Assembly (NCBI GenBank): GCA_028871555.1
Contig: JAGWNA010000016.1
Location: 1 to 49,683, forward strand
Length of the DNA: 49,683 nt
Direction of reading: 5' to 3'
Source of the DNA: Lysobacteraceae bacterium
GTDB taxonomy: Bacteria; Pseudomonadota; Gammaproteobacteria; Xanthomonadales; Rhodanobacteraceae
Positions 25,681 to 39,327 of the stretch are shown here, piece after piece; positions within the stretch are counted from its first letter, which is position 1, and every line of letters begins with the position of its first letter. A program made the translations under genes and the position numbers. The notes beneath the pieces were generated by a model. The model had not been told where the DNA came from and searched no databases. It was given only the letters and a program-made list of their open reading frames with translations.

Positions 25681-26436
25681 TTATTTCTTCGCCTTGAGCT
25701 GCGCCACCAGCTGCCGCAGCACCGCCTGGGTCTGCGGGTGGAAAAACGCGTCGACGAACTCGTCCAGCGGCAACGCCTCCGGGTCGGCGAAGGCCTTGAC
25801 GAGGTCGGCGCGGGCCAGGGCACGGGTTGTCAGCATCGCATGCGAGGGCAGCGTCAGCAGTTCGCCGAGCCAACGCACGGCACGCGTGGCGACCTGATCG
25901 ACGCCGGTGAGTTCGTCGACGAAACCGCAGGCCATCGCCTCGGCAGCCTCGATCATGGCACCCGAGACCAGCAGCCGCTCGGCGCGATAGGGGCCGACCA
26001 CCCGGCGCAATGCCAATTGGATCGCATCGGGCACGATCAGCCCGACCTGCACTTCGTTCAGACCGATCCGGAACGGGCCTTCCGCCATCACCCGGTAGTC
26101 GCAGAACAGCGCCAGCACCGCGCCGCCGGCCGGACTGTGGCCGGTGATCGCGGCCACCAGCGGAACCGGTGCGCAGGCCAGGGTGGCGCACAGCGCGAAA
26201 AACTCGCGCCAGTATTCGCGCACCCCGGCGCGGTCGCATTCGATCAGCAACGGCACGTCCACCCCGGCCGAGAACAGGCCCTGCGCGCCGGACAGCACGA
26301 TGCCGCGCGCACCGCCGCGCACGCTGTCGTCGATCGCCGCGCGCAAGGCGCGCACCAGCGCGAGGTTCAGCGCATTGACCGGCGGGCGGGCCAGCTGGAT
26401 CTCGTGGATCGTGTCGTGGGTGATCAGGTCGAGCAT
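25681..26436 (-). CDS. Enoyl-CoA isomerase-like crotonase
   Basis: A 251-residue crotonase-fold protein. The oxyanion segment GLFSAGVDVP and GHSPAGGAVLALFCDYRVMAEG are present, but the first hydratase glutamate is absent (AVLALF). The second glutamate remains in IGLNEVQVGLIVP. One glutamate with NEVQ/NETQ is the pattern of delta3,delta2-enoyl-CoA isomerases such as mitochondrial ECI1, so I favour isomerase over hydratase. This would allow beta-oxidation of unsaturated fatty acids. Confidence 0.85.
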   Translation of the reverse strand: MLDLITHDTIHEIQLARPPVNALNLALVRALRAAIDDSVRGGARGIVLSGAQGLFSAGVDVPLLIECDRAGVREYWREFFALCATLACAPVPLVAAITGHSPAGGAVLALFCDYRVMAEGPFRIGLNEVQVGLIVPDAIQLALRRVVGPYRAERLLVSGAMIEAAEAMACGFVDELTGVDQVATRAVRWLGELLTLPSHAMLTTRALARADLVKAFADPEALPLDEFVDAFFHPQTQAVLRQLVAQLKAKK

Positions 26437-26538
26437 GGTGAACTCCTTATCAGACGGATGCGGTGGCAGGAATCGTGGGACGTCATGGCGAATGCCGCGC
26501 GAGGCCCTGTGCCGATGGTGGCGCGGTTGGCGGCGTGC

Positions 26539-27029
26539 TCAGTGGTCCGGGGTGCCGGCCGCCGCCGCGCGCACCGTCGGGGGCAGCGGCACCGGCTTGC
26601 CGAGGCGCGGATTGATCCACACCAGCACGGTTCGGCCGTCGCAGTAGACGCAGGCGGCATCGGCGGCATCGACGATGCGGTGGGACAGCGTGATCGAGCT
26701 GTTGCCGAGGCGTTCGCAACGCAATTGCACGTGCAGCGACGCGGGCCAGACGATCGGCTTGCGATAGTTCAGTTCGCTGGCGGCCAGGATCGGTGCGGAT
26801 TCCCCGCTCATCCAGTCGTTCAGCTGCTGCAGCCACAGCAGGCGCGCTTCCTCGATGTAGGTGAGGTAGGTGGAATTGTTGACATGGTTGAACGCATCGA
26901 GATCGCGCCAGCGCACGGACAGGCTGGCGACGAACAGCGGGGCGCCGTGTGCGGCGGCGGACGGATCGACGGCATCGCGCGCTGCCGGGTCGGCATCCGT
27001 CTGGCGCGGTCGGGTCGGTTGCGACGGTG

Positions 27030-27033
<4 letters not shown>
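26539..27033 (-). CDS. Acyl-CoA thioesterase (4HBT/YbgC type)
   Basis: A 164-residue hotdog-fold thioesterase. The signature [25 protein letters not shown] contains the catalytic Asp of the YbgC/4HBT family, split here as [12 protein letters not shown]. It probably hydrolyses a short- or medium-chain acyl-CoA; the substrate is unknown. The first 30 residues (rich in Pro, Asp and Ala) are non-family extension. Its ATG overlaps the uvrA stop by four bases (ATGA), so it is probably translated with uvrA. Confidence 0.87.
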
Positions 27034-29963
<2,930 letters not shown>

Positions 29964-30089
29964 GACGCTCGGATATGGGGGGAACGCCCACTATACCAAG
30001 CCGTTTGCAGCCAGCCGATGGGGGCCGCCAGGGAAGCCCGCAAGGCATGGGACGGGGCCGCCGGGGATGGCCTGGTACGGGCATTCCGG

Positions 30090-30120
30090 GTTGTGCTGGT
30101 CAGTATTTGACCAGCACAAC
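30090..30120. promoter_or_regulatory. 31-bp perfect palindrome over the rplU -35 box
   Basis: GTTGTGCTGGTCA (30090-30102) and TGACCAGCACAAC (30108-30120) are perfect 13-bp arms around five bases. The right arm contains the -35 hexamer of the rplU promoter. Since it is upstream of the transcription start, it is more likely an operator than an RNA structure. Confidence 0.6.
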
Positions 30121-30136
30121 CATGGGCCGTTACAAT
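30107..30136 (+). promoter_or_regulatory. rplU-rpmA promoter
   Basis: TTGACC (30107-30112), 18 bases, TACAAT (30131-30136), both close to sigma-70 consensus. The predicted start near 30143 gives a 65-base leader. Confidence 0.75.
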
Positions 30137-30154
30137 CCGCAGTTCGCCAGACCC

Positions 30155-30166
30155 GACCTTAAGGTC
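30155..30166 (+). promoter_or_regulatory. Small stem-loop in the rplU leader
   Basis: GACC-TTAA-GGTC, a 12-bp palindrome that can form a four-base-pair tetraloop hairpin in the leader mRNA; possibly part of ribosomal-protein feedback control. Confidence 0.3.
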
Positions 30167-30207
30167 ATGGCGGGACCCAAGAGAATAACTAAAGAAGGGA
30201 GTTACCC

Positions 30208-32065
<1,858 letters not shown>

Positions 32066-32075
32066 GCCGGCGGTC

Positions 32076-33683
32076 TCACATGCGGAACACGCCGTAGCGT
32101 TGCGGTTCGATCGGCGCGTTGAGCGAGGCGGAGATCGCCAGGCCCAGCACCCGGCGGGTGTCGGCCGGATCGATGATGCCGTCGTCCCACAGCCGCGCGC
32201 TGGCGTAGTACGGATGGCCCTGGCGCTCGTACTGCTCGCGGATCGGCGCCTTGAAGGCGTCCTCTTCCTCCGCGCTCCATGATTTGCCGGCGGCCTCGAT
32301 GCCATCGCGCTTCACCGTGGCCAGCACGCTGGCGGCCTGCTCGCCGCCCATCACGCTGATGCGCGCGTTCGGCCACATCCACAGGAAGCGCGCGCCGTAG
32401 GCGCGGCCGCACATGGCGTAGTTGCCGGCGCCGAAGCTGCCGCCGATCACCACGGTGAACTTCGGCACGTGCGAACAGGCCACCGCGGTCACCATCTTGG
32501 CGCCGTCCTTGGCGATGCCCGCCTGCTCGTACTTCTTGCCGACCATGAAGCCGGTGATGTTCTGCAGGAACACCAGCGGCACGTTGCGCTGGTTGCACAG
32601 CTCGATGAAGTGCGCGCCCTTGAGCGCACTCTCGGCGAACAGGATGCCGTTGTTGGCCACGATGCCCACCGGATAGCCGTGGATGTGCGCGAAGCCGCAT
32701 ACCAGGGTCTTGCCGTAGCGCGCCTTGAACTCGTGGAACTCCGAACCGTCGACGATGCGCGCGATCACTTCGCGGATGTCGAACGGGCGGCGGGTGTCCT
32801 CGGGGATCACGCCGTACAGTTCGTCGGCGGGGTACTTCGGCTCCAGCGGCGCGCGCAGCGCCAGCGCCATGCGCTTGCTGCGGTTGAGGTGGCCGACGAT
32901 GTCGCGGGCGATCGCCAGCGCGTGCGCATCGTTCTCGGCAAAGTGGTCGGCCACGCCGGAGATGGACGTATGGACGTCCGCACCGCCCAGCGTCTCGGCG
33001 TCCACCACCTCGCCGGTGGCCGCCTTCACCAGCGGCGGGCCGCCCAGGAAGATCGTGCCCTGTTCGCGCACGATGACGGTCTCGTCGCTCATCGCCGGTA
33101 CGTAGGCGCCGCCGGCGGTGCAGCTGCCCATCACCACCGCGATCTGCGGGATGTTGAGCGAGGACATCCGCGCCTGGTTGTAGAAGATGCGCCCGAAGTG
33201 CTCGCGGTCCGGGAACACCTCGTCCTGCAGCGGCAGGAACGCGCCGCCGGAGTCGACCAGATAGACGCAGGGCAGGCCGTTTTCCAGCGCCACTTCCTGC
33301 GCACGCAGGTGCTTCTTCACGGTCATCGGGAAATAGGTGCCGCCCTTCACGGTGGCGTCGTTGGCCACCACCACCACCTCGATGCCGTTGACCCGGCCGA
33401 TGCCGGTGATGATGCCCGCCGCGGGGGCGGCATCGTGATACATGCCGTGCGCGGCCAGCGGCGACAGCTCCAGGAACGGTGAGCCCGGATCGAGCAGGGC
33501 GCGAATGCGCTCGCGGGGCGGCAATTTGCCGCGGGCCACGTGCTTCTCGCGCGCCTTCTCGCCGCCGCCTTCGGCACTGCGCGCCAGCTCGCGCTGCAGG
33601 TCATCGACCACGGCGCGCAACTGCGCGCTGTTTGCCTGGAATTCGGGTGAACGCGGGTCGATCTGCGAAACGATGACACTCAT
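32076..33683 (-). CDS. liuB: Methylcrotonoyl-CoA carboxylase, carboxyltransferase subunit
   Basis: A 535-residue beta subunit of the biotin-dependent enzyme that carboxylates 3-methylcrotonyl-CoA in leucine degradation. Typical segments: [24 protein letters not shown], the acyl-CoA site [55 protein letters not shown] and the biotin-site [25 protein letters not shown], quoted here in parts. [12 protein letters not shown] favours MCC over propionyl-CoA carboxylase. The biotin-carrying alpha subunit (liuD) is not in the window. It converges with obgE with only 10 bases between stops. Confidence 0.94.
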   Translation of the reverse strand: MSVIVSQIDPRSPEFQANSAQLRAVVDDLQRELARSAEGGGEKAREKHVARGKLPPRERIRALLDPGSPFLELSPLAAHGMYHDAAPAAGIITGIGRVNGIEVVVVANDATVKGGTYFPMTVKKHLRAQEVALENGLPCVYLVDSGGAFLPLQDEVFPDREHFGRIFYNQARMSSLNIPQIAVVMGSCTAGGAYVPAMSDETVIVREQGTIFLGGPPLVKAATGEVVDAETLGGADVHTSISGVADHFAENDAHALAIARDIVGHLNRSKRMALALRAPLEPKYPADELYGVIPEDTRRPFDIREVIARIVDGSEFHEFKARYGKTLVCGFAHIHGYPVGIVANNGILFAESALKGAHFIELCNQRNVPLVFLQNITGFMVGKKYEQAGIAKDGAKMVTAVACSHVPKFTVVIGGSFGAGNYAMCGRAYGARFLWMWPNARISVMGGEQAASVLATVKRDGIEAAGKSWSAEEEDAFKAPIREQYERQGHPYYASARLWDDGIIDPADTRRVLGLAISASLNAPIEPQRYGVFRM

Positions 33684-33787
33684 GATGTGTAATTACCGCA
33701 AGTCGGGAAATGCCTGGATGATAACGTCGGTTGCACCGTGCCATGAGTCGTGCCATGGGCATTGTGTGGCGATTGGTCGTGGCGAAC

Positions 33788-33818
33788 AAAAAAACGGCCG
33801 CACAGGGCGGCCGTTTTT
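33788..33818 (-). terminator. Bidirectional terminator below the small lipoprotein gene
   Basis: A7 then CGGCCGC, five bases, GCGGCCG then T5. The minus-strand T7 suits the lipoprotein gene that stops at 33860. Confidence 0.8.
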
Positions 33819-33859
33819 CTGGATGCTCATGAAAGGATCAATACCCTTTCATTGCATCC

Positions 33860-34123
33860 TTAACCGGCTTTGGCGGGCGCGGTGGAAGCCGCAGCTGGAG
33901 CTGCAGCCGGAGCCGCAGCGGTCGAAGCCGGAGCGGCAGCGGTCGAAGCCGGAGCGGCTGCGGCCGGAGCGGTCGACGCCGGGGCGGCAGCAGGCGCAGC
34001 AGGAGCCTGCTGTGCCGTGTCAGCGGACTTCTGGGCGTCTTGCGCGGAATCCTGCGCGCCGTTGCTGCAGGCCGCCAGCAACGCGACGAGCGCGGAGGCG
34101 AGTAGGGTACGCGTAAACTTCAT
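33860..34123 (-). CDS. Small Ala/Pro-rich lipoprotein
   Basis: 87 residues. The signal peptide MKFTRTLLASALVALLAAC ends in the lipobox LAAC. The mature protein starts SNGAQDSAQDAQKSADTAQQ and then becomes low-complexity AAPAST-type repeats ending PAKAG; the DNA shows 21-bp repeats with GCAGCGGTCGAAGCCGGAGC. The ATG at 34123 has AGGAG nine bases upstream. Its first 40 residues closely match the neighbouring lipoprotein (34417-34821), so the two are tandem paralogues. No function is known. Confidence 0.8.
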   Translation of the reverse strand: MKFTRTLLASALVALLAACSNGAQDSAQDAQKSADTAQQAPAAPAAAPASTAPAAAAPASTAAAPASTAAAPAAAPAAASTAPAKAG

Positions 34124-34344
34124 GGTGAATCTCCTGTGCCGTGGAATGCCATATGGCCGCGTATTAATAGCGCTTTCGCGGAAATTGCGCCACAAGTTTC
34201 ACTGACGCTTCAAGGCGCATTGATCGTTCGTTTAGCCGGGTACCCCGGCCGGGCTCCCGCAGGGGGCCGGCCAGAGCGGAATTCGGGCCTTGCTCGTCAT
34301 CGAGGTCAGCCGCGTCGCCAGCCTGGATCGGACCCTCATCGGCT

Positions 34345-34376
34345 AAAAAACCGGCAGCACGAGGCGGCTGCGGTTT
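34345..34376 (-). terminator. Terminator between the paired lipoprotein genes
   Basis: On the minus strand AACCGCAGCC pairs with GGCTGCCGGTT through a one-base bulge and runs into T6. It separates the two lipoprotein transcripts. Confidence 0.6.
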
Positions 34377-34416
34377 TCAGTGCGGTACGGCCCAGTGCGG
34401 TGCGCCGGTTGCGGCA

Positions 34417-34821
34417 TCAATGCCCCTTGGCGGCATCGTCCCTGGCTTTTTTTGCATTGCCGGCAGCGGCTTTGGCTGTCGCCGCGCCCATTTCGGCCGT
34501 GCCGGCAGCGTTGGCTGCGGCTTGTGTGGCCTGTTTGACGGCGGTGGAGCTGGCGGCTGGCGCAGCGGAGGCCGAGGCTGCCGCCTGTTGCGCCTGATCG
34601 GAAGCCTGGCCCGCCGCGTCGGCCGCGATCTTGGCCTGGTCGGCAGCCTGTTCGGTTGCCGTGTTCGGTGCCTGGGCGGCAGCCTGTTGCGCGGCATCGG
34701 CAGCCTGCTGAGCGGTGTCGGCCGACTTGTGGGCATCCCGGGCGGAATCCTGCGCGCTGTTGGAGCATGCCGCCAACAGCGCGACGAACGCCGTGGCGAG
34801 CAGTCTACGTGTGGACTTCAT
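34417..34821 (-). CDS. Small Ala-rich helical lipoprotein
   Basis: 134 residues. The signal peptide MKSTRRLLATAFVALLAAC ends in the lipobox LAAC. The mature part is almost all Ala, Gln, Asp and Lys with a seven-residue rhythm (DTAQQAADAAQQAAAQAP, DQAKIAADAAGQASDQAQQ), predicting a long helix or coiled coil like Lpp- or KGG-type envelope proteins. GGGAG precedes the ATG. Paralogous to the lipoprotein at 33860-34123 over the first 40 residues, then divergent. Confidence 0.82.
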   Translation of the reverse strand: MKSTRRLLATAFVALLAACSNSAQDSARDAHKSADTAQQAADAAQQAAAQAPNTATEQAADQAKIAADAAGQASDQAQQAAASASAAPAASSTAVKQATQAAANAAGTAEMGAATAKAAAGNAKKARDDAAKGH

Positions 34822-34954
34822 GGTTGATCTCCCGTGCCGTTTGGCCGTTTGGAGGGTGCGCCTCGGGTGGCTGCCGCATCGCCCGGATGTAATGAACTGA
34901 GCAACGAAGCAGCGCCCTGTTCTACTCGCCGTCGTGGAAAAGGACCGTGACGGT

Positions 34955-36139
34955 TCAGTCGATGCACTCCACCGCCACCGCCGTGGCTTCGCCGCCGCCG
35001 ATGCACAGCGAGGCGATACCGCGTTTGAGTCCGCGTGTCTTCAGTGCGTTCAGCAAGGTGACCACCAGGCGGGCGCCGCTGGCGCCGATCGGATGACCCA
35101 GCGCACAGGCGCCGCCGTTGACGTTGAGCTTGTCGTGCGCGATGCCCAGTTCGCGCATCGGTGCCATGGCCACGACGGCGAATGCCTCGTTGACCTCGAA
35201 CAGATCCACGTCGGCCACTTTCCAGCCGGCCTTGCCCAGCACTTTCTGGATCGCTCCGACCGGCGCGGTGGTGAACCATTCCGGCGTCTGCGAATGGGTG
35301 GCGTGCGCCACGATGCGGGCCAGCGGCTTGATGCCGCGCGCCTGCGCATCGGCCGCCGACAGCAGGACCACGGCGGCGGCGCCGTCGGAAATGCTCGACG
35401 AGCTGGCCGCCGTGATGGTGCCGTTCTCCTTGCGGAAGGCGGCCTTCAGGGTGGGGACCTTGGCGACGTCCGAGCGGCCCGGCTGCTCGTCGGTATCGAC
35501 CTGCACGTCGCCCTTGCGGCCAGCCACGGTGACCGGCACGATCTCGCCGGCAAACGCGCCGTTCTGCTGGGCGGCCTTGGCGCGATTGACCGATTCGATC
35601 GCGAACGCATCCTGTTCCTCGCGGGTGAAGTGGTACTTGTCGGCGCACATCTCGCCGAACAGGCCCATCGACTTGCCGTCATAGGGGTTGGTCAGGCCGT
35701 CCCACGCCATGTGGTCGACCAGCTGGCCGTCGCCGTAGCGGATGCCGGTGCGGGCGTTGACCATGTGCGGGGCATTGGTCATCGATTCCATGCCGCCGGC
35801 GATCACCACGGTAGCCGAGCCGGCCTTGATCAGGTCGTGGCCCAGCATGATCGCCTTCATGCCCGAACCGCAGACCTTGTTGATCGTGGTGCAGCCGGCG
35901 CTGGCCGGCAGGTCCGCCGCCAGCGAAGCCTGGCGGGCCGGCGCCTGGCCGAGGTTGGCCGGCAGCACGCAACCCATGATCACCTCGCTGACATCGGCCG
36001 GGGCCACGCCGGACTGTTCCAGCGCGGCGCGTATGGCGGTGGCGCCCAGCTTCGGCGTGGGCACGCCGGTGAACTGGCCGAGGAAGGAGCCGATGGCGGT
36101 GCGCTTGGCACCGGCGATGACTACGCTGCTATCCGACAT
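34955..36139 (-). CDS. Acetyl-CoA acetyltransferase (thiolase II)
   Basis: 394 residues; it condenses two acetyl-CoA to acetoacetyl-CoA or cleaves acetoacetyl-CoA. The acyl-accepting cysteine is in NKVCGSGMKA (about residue 90), the catalytic His in NVNGGACALGHPIGASGAR and the second cysteine in IASLCIGGGEA. The length and these motifs match AtoB/PhaA. GGAG lies upstream of ATG 36139; the frame extends further but only into promoter and repeat sequence. It can end leucine catabolism (acetoacetate branch) or start polyhydroxybutyrate synthesis with the reductase at position 1. Confidence 0.94.
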   Translation of the reverse strand: MSDSSVVIAGAKRTAIGSFLGQFTGVPTPKLGATAIRAALEQSGVAPADVSEVIMGCVLPANLGQAPARQASLAADLPASAGCTTINKVCGSGMKAIMLGHDLIKAGSATVVIAGGMESMTNAPHMVNARTGIRYGDGQLVDHMAWDGLTNPYDGKSMGLFGEMCADKYHFTREEQDAFAIESVNRAKAAQQNGAFAGEIVPVTVAGRKGDVQVDTDEQPGRSDVAKVPTLKAAFRKENGTITAASSSSISDGAAAVVLLSAADAQARGIKPLARIVAHATHSQTPEWFTTAPVGAIQKVLGKAGWKVADVDLFEVNEAFAVVAMAPMRELGIAHDKLNVNGGACALGHPIGASGARLVVTLLNALKTRGLKRGIASLCIGGGEATAVAVECID

Positions 36140-36191
36140 GGGGAACTCCAATGGAAGGCTGAGGGGCGTGTGCTTGATGGGCAACCGCCTG

Positions 36192-36221
36192 ATTATCGCA
36201 GCCTGCCGCAAACCGCGGCAA
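36192..36221 (-). promoter_or_regulatory. Thiolase promoter
   Basis: On the minus strand TTGCCG (36221-36216), 18 bases, GATAAT (36197-36192). The predicted start near 36185 gives a 46-base leader. Confidence 0.6.
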
Positions 36222-36326
36222 ATCGGACAGGTTCCACGAAACAGAAGCCCTTCGGGCGGTTTCATTGGAATTTTGTTGTGCGAAGATGCCGCGCAGGGGC
36301 GCTTCGTGTGGCGCTGCCATCACGGG

Positions 36327-36479
36327 CCGACGTGCAGGGAAGCACTAGTGTCGCGGGAGGCAGGAAGCCGGGAGCGACCGACGTGCAGGGAAGCACTAGT
36401 GTCGCGGGAGGCAGGAAGCCGGGAGCGACCGACGTGCAGGGAAGCACTAGTGTCGCGGGAGGCAGGAAGCCGGGAGCGA
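36327..36479. repeat. Three exact 51-bp tandem repeats
   Basis: Units start at 36327, 36378 and 36429 and are identical. Each contains GCAGGGAAGCACTAGTGTCG and ends in GGGAGCGAC. The unit is 17 codons long and has no stop in at least one frame on each strand. The array ends 28 bases before the autotransporter ATG. Confidence 0.95.
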
Positions 36480-36507
36480 CCGGCGAATTCCAGTATTGTC
36501 GGGGTAC

Positions 36508-39327
36508 ATGATGAAAACGATCGACCGGTTGGTGCGGTACCGCGAAGCGCTGCTGCCGATCGCCATCGCGCTTGGCTTGAGCGCCTGTGGCGGCGGTGGC
36601 GGCGGGGTCAAGCCGACGGCGATTGCTCCGCCACCGCCACCGGCGCCGACGCCGACGACCGTGCAGCCGCCGCTGGACGCGCAACTGGCGCTCACCAACA
36701 CCTACGCGGCGCACAACCAGGGATACACCGGTGCCGGCGTGACCATCGGCGTGGTCGACACCGGCATCATGCGCAGCCATCCGACCCTGGCCGGCCGCGT
36801 CACCCAGGAGCTGATCTACGTCGATCCGACCACCAACAACACCGCGATCGACGACGTGGTCGGGCACGGCACCTGGGTTTCGGAAATCGCGGCGGGTATC
36901 CCGTTCGGCCAGTTTCCCGGGGGCATCGCGCCGGGCGCCGATCTGGTCTCGGCGCGCATCATCGACGACACCGCGCCCAGCGACAACGGTACGGCCCCGC
37001 CGGCCCAGGTCACCTCGTCCGCCCCGCTGGGACAGGTCAGCACGGATCTGATCGCGGCCGGGGTCAAGGTGATGAACAACTCCTGGGGCGGCATCACCTG
37101 GAGCTCCACCAACACCGCTGCGACGCAGAGTTTTCACGACGCGTACAACACCTTCATCAACTCCTGGGGCGGCCTGGTGGTGTTCGCCGCAGGCAACGAC
37201 TCGCAGGCCAACCCCAGCACGATCGCCGCGCTGCCCTCGCTCGCGCCGGATCTGGAGAAAGGCTGGCTCACCGTGGTGGCGGTGGACAGCAATCACCCGA
37301 CCCAGCTGGCCAGCTATTCCGACCAGTGCGGCGTGGCGATGAACTATTGCCTGGCCGCCCCCGGCGACGTGATCGTCAGCGGCAAGGACGATACCGCCAC
37401 CAGCCAGAGCTACTACATCGTCAAGGGCACCTCGCTGGCGGCGCCGCAGGTGTCCGGCGCGGCGGCACTGGTCTGGCAGGCCTATCCGTATTTCACGAAC
37501 GATCAGGTGCGGCAGACGTTGCTGGGCACCGCCGATCCGCTGGGCGGATCGCAGCCAAACCCGACCTTCGGCTACGGCGAGCTGGATGTCGGCAAGGCGG
37601 TGAACGGGCCGGCAAAGTTCGATTGGGGCGATATGCATGTGACGTTGGACGGCAGCCATTCCGTCTGGAACAACGACATTTCCGGTGCAGGGGGATTGAC
37701 GCTTTCAGGCGCCGGGACGCTCACGCTCAACGGCGAAAACACCTATCGGGGAACCACGCAGGTACTGGCGGCTACGCTCGAAGCCAATGGGCTGGTTCCG
37801 GCGGCGGCATCCGTGAGCCAGGGCGCTACCCTGATCCTTGGTGGAAATGCGCTGGGAAGTGGCGTCAAGGGCAACTTGATCAATAACGGCACAGTCGTGT
37901 CCGACAACTCCGGCATTATCGGAAATTACGTGCAAGGCGCCACCGGCCGGCTGTCGGTCTATCTCGGAGGTGTCGTCAAGGTTTCAGGTACCGCCAGCAT
38001 CGCCGGTGATCTCGACATAGTCGGCACCGAAGCGGCTTATGTGGTCAATGCGCACACCGATGTCCTGGATGCGGCCGGCGGCCTTACGGGCACGTTCGCC
38101 ACACTGAGCACCGCACCCAACGTGCTGCTCACCGCCAGCCTCAACTACGACGCCAACAGTGCCTGGCTGAACGTGCAGCAGGTCAGTGTCACCGCGGTGC
38201 CGGGCGCGGCGTTTACCCCGGCGTCGTTCGGCGCCGCGCAACGGGTGCAGAACGCATTCGGGCAGATCAACACCCTGCTGGCCGGCACCGCATCGGCTGC
38301 CGGTGCCGCGCCGGTCAGCAGCAGCTTCATCAGTGGTGCGGCCAGCCTGCAGCAGACGGCCAGCGTGGCCGCGCTGCAGAATTCGCTGCAAAGTCTCTCC
38401 GGTCAGCTGCATGCGGCCGATGCGGCGATGATGTTCGAGGCGATCGATGCCGGCACGCGCGCCTTGTCCGACCGTTTCGACACGCTGCTGCAGAGGCCCC
38501 GGGCCGGTGGCTGGGCGCAGGATCTGGGCTATCACGGCGACATGTCGCGCGCCGGCTACAGCAGCGTCGGCTATGACCTCAGCGGCTGGCTGGTCGGGCA
38601 GGATTACCGCGTCGGCGGCAACGGCATCGCCGGCTATGCGCTGAGCCAGAGCCAGGGCCTGGGCCGGCTGAGCGCCAGCGCCGACTTGAACCGCAACCGG
38701 GCGGTCGAAGGCATCGTGTACGGCGGTGTGATCCGCGGCCCATGGTACGCGATGGGCCGCTTGGGGTTCGGCAGCTACCGCGAAGACATGCGGCGCCAGC
38801 TCCAGCTCGGCAACCAGAGCGCTGCCGTGGCCAGCGACAGCAACGGCCGCTACAGCGTGGCCTACGGCGAAAGCGGCTACCGCTTCGGGCTGGGCCGCAC
38901 GCAGGTCACCCCCTACGTCGACCTGCAGTACGCGCAGCTGCGCAGCAACGGTTTCAACGAACTGGGCGCGGACGGTTTCGGCCTGAAATCCGGTGCGAGC
39001 AAGGCGCAACGCTGGCAGGCAGGTATGGGTCTGCGTGCCACGCATGACTGGTTGCTCCCCGGCGGCGGCAGCCTCAGCCTGCAGACGCGGATGCTCTGGC
39101 AGCAATCATTCGGTGTGCGAGGCGAGGCATTCCAGGCCAGCTTCAGCGGCATCAACCAGTACGCACCGGTCGGCGGCATCGGCCTGTCGCGCCGTGGCGG
39201 GGTGGTCGGCAGCACGCTGGACTGGCGCATGACGCCGCGTGCCAGCCTGCAGCTTGGCTACGACCGCTACTTCGGTCAGGGACAGCAGGCGCAGATGGGC
39301 ACGCTGAATTTCAACTGGAGGTTCTGA
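36508..39327 (+). CDS. Lipidated subtilisin-like autotransporter (NalP type)
   Basis: 939 residues. A lipoprotein signal peptide (EALLPIAIALG then LSAC, Cys27) is followed by Gly6 and a proline-rich linker (PPPPPAPTPTT). The S8 protease domain has the triad Asp84 (GVVDTGI), His120 (VGHGTWVSEIAAG) and Ser309 (KGTSLAAPQVSGAAAL). A passenger-associated repeat (GAGTLTLNGENTYRGTTQV) leads to a C-terminal autotransporter beta-barrel (about residues 660-939) ending NFNWRF with the terminal Phe. This is the layout of neisserial NalP, a surface lipoprotein protease that trims other surface proteins. ATG 36508 follows GGGG; TTG 36496 is an alternative. Flanked by tandem repeats on both sides. Confidence 0.93.
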   Translation: MMKTIDRLVRYREALLPIAIALGLSACGGGGGGVKPTAIAPPPPPAPTPTTVQPPLDAQLALTNTYAAHNQGYTGAGVTIGVVDTGIMRSHPTLAGRVTQELIYVDPTTNNTAIDDVVGHGTWVSEIAAGIPFGQFPGGIAPGADLVSARIIDDTAPSDNGTAPPAQVTSSAPLGQVSTDLIAAGVKVMNNSWGGITWSSTNTAATQSFHDAYNTFINSWGGLVVFAAGNDSQANPSTIAALPSLAPDLEKGWLTVVAVDSNHPTQLASYSDQCGVAMNYCLAAPGDVIVSGKDDTATSQSYYIVKGTSLAAPQVSGAAALVWQAYPYFTNDQVRQTLLGTADPLGGSQPNPTFGYGELDVGKAVNGPAKFDWGDMHVTLDGSHSVWNNDISGAGGLTLSGAGTLTLNGENTYRGTTQVLAATLEANGLVPAAASVSQGATLILGGNALGSGVKGNLINNGTVVSDNSGIIGNYVQGATGRLSVYLGGVVKVSGTASIAGDLDIVGTEAAYVVNAHTDVLDAAGGLTGTFATLSTAPNVLLTASLNYDANSAWLNVQQVSVTAVPGAAFTPASFGAAQRVQNAFGQINTLLAGTASAAGAAPVSSSFISGAASLQQTASVAALQNSLQSLSGQLHAADAAMMFEAIDAGTRALSDRFDTLLQRPRAGGWAQDLGYHGDMSRAGYSSVGYDLSGWLVGQDYRVGGNGIAGYALSQSQGLGRLSASADLNRNRAVEGIVYGGVIRGPWYAMGRLGFGSYREDMRRQLQLGNQSAAVASDSNGRYSVAYGESGYRFGLGRTQVTPYVDLQYAQLRSNGFNELGADGFGLKSGASKAQRWQAGMGLRATHDWLLPGGGSLSLQTRMLWQQSFGVRGEAFQASFSGINQYAPVGGIGLSRRGGVVGSTLDWRMTPRASLQLGYDRYFGQGQQAQMGTLNFNWRF

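Larger units (their letters stand above)
36140..36507. other. Divergent thiolase-autotransporter intergenic region
   Basis: 368 bases holding the thiolase promoter (36192-36221), about 100 bases with nothing recognised, and three exact 51-bp tandem repeats directly before the autotransporter gene. Confidence 0.6.

Noticed and set aside
29964..30020. LexA/SOS box for uvrA
   Set aside because: No CTGT-n8-ACAG or TTAGTAnTACTAA-like site found in the upstream region.
36327..36479. Possible short CRISPR-like array
   Set aside because: Units are directly adjacent and identical, with no variable spacers and no cas genes.
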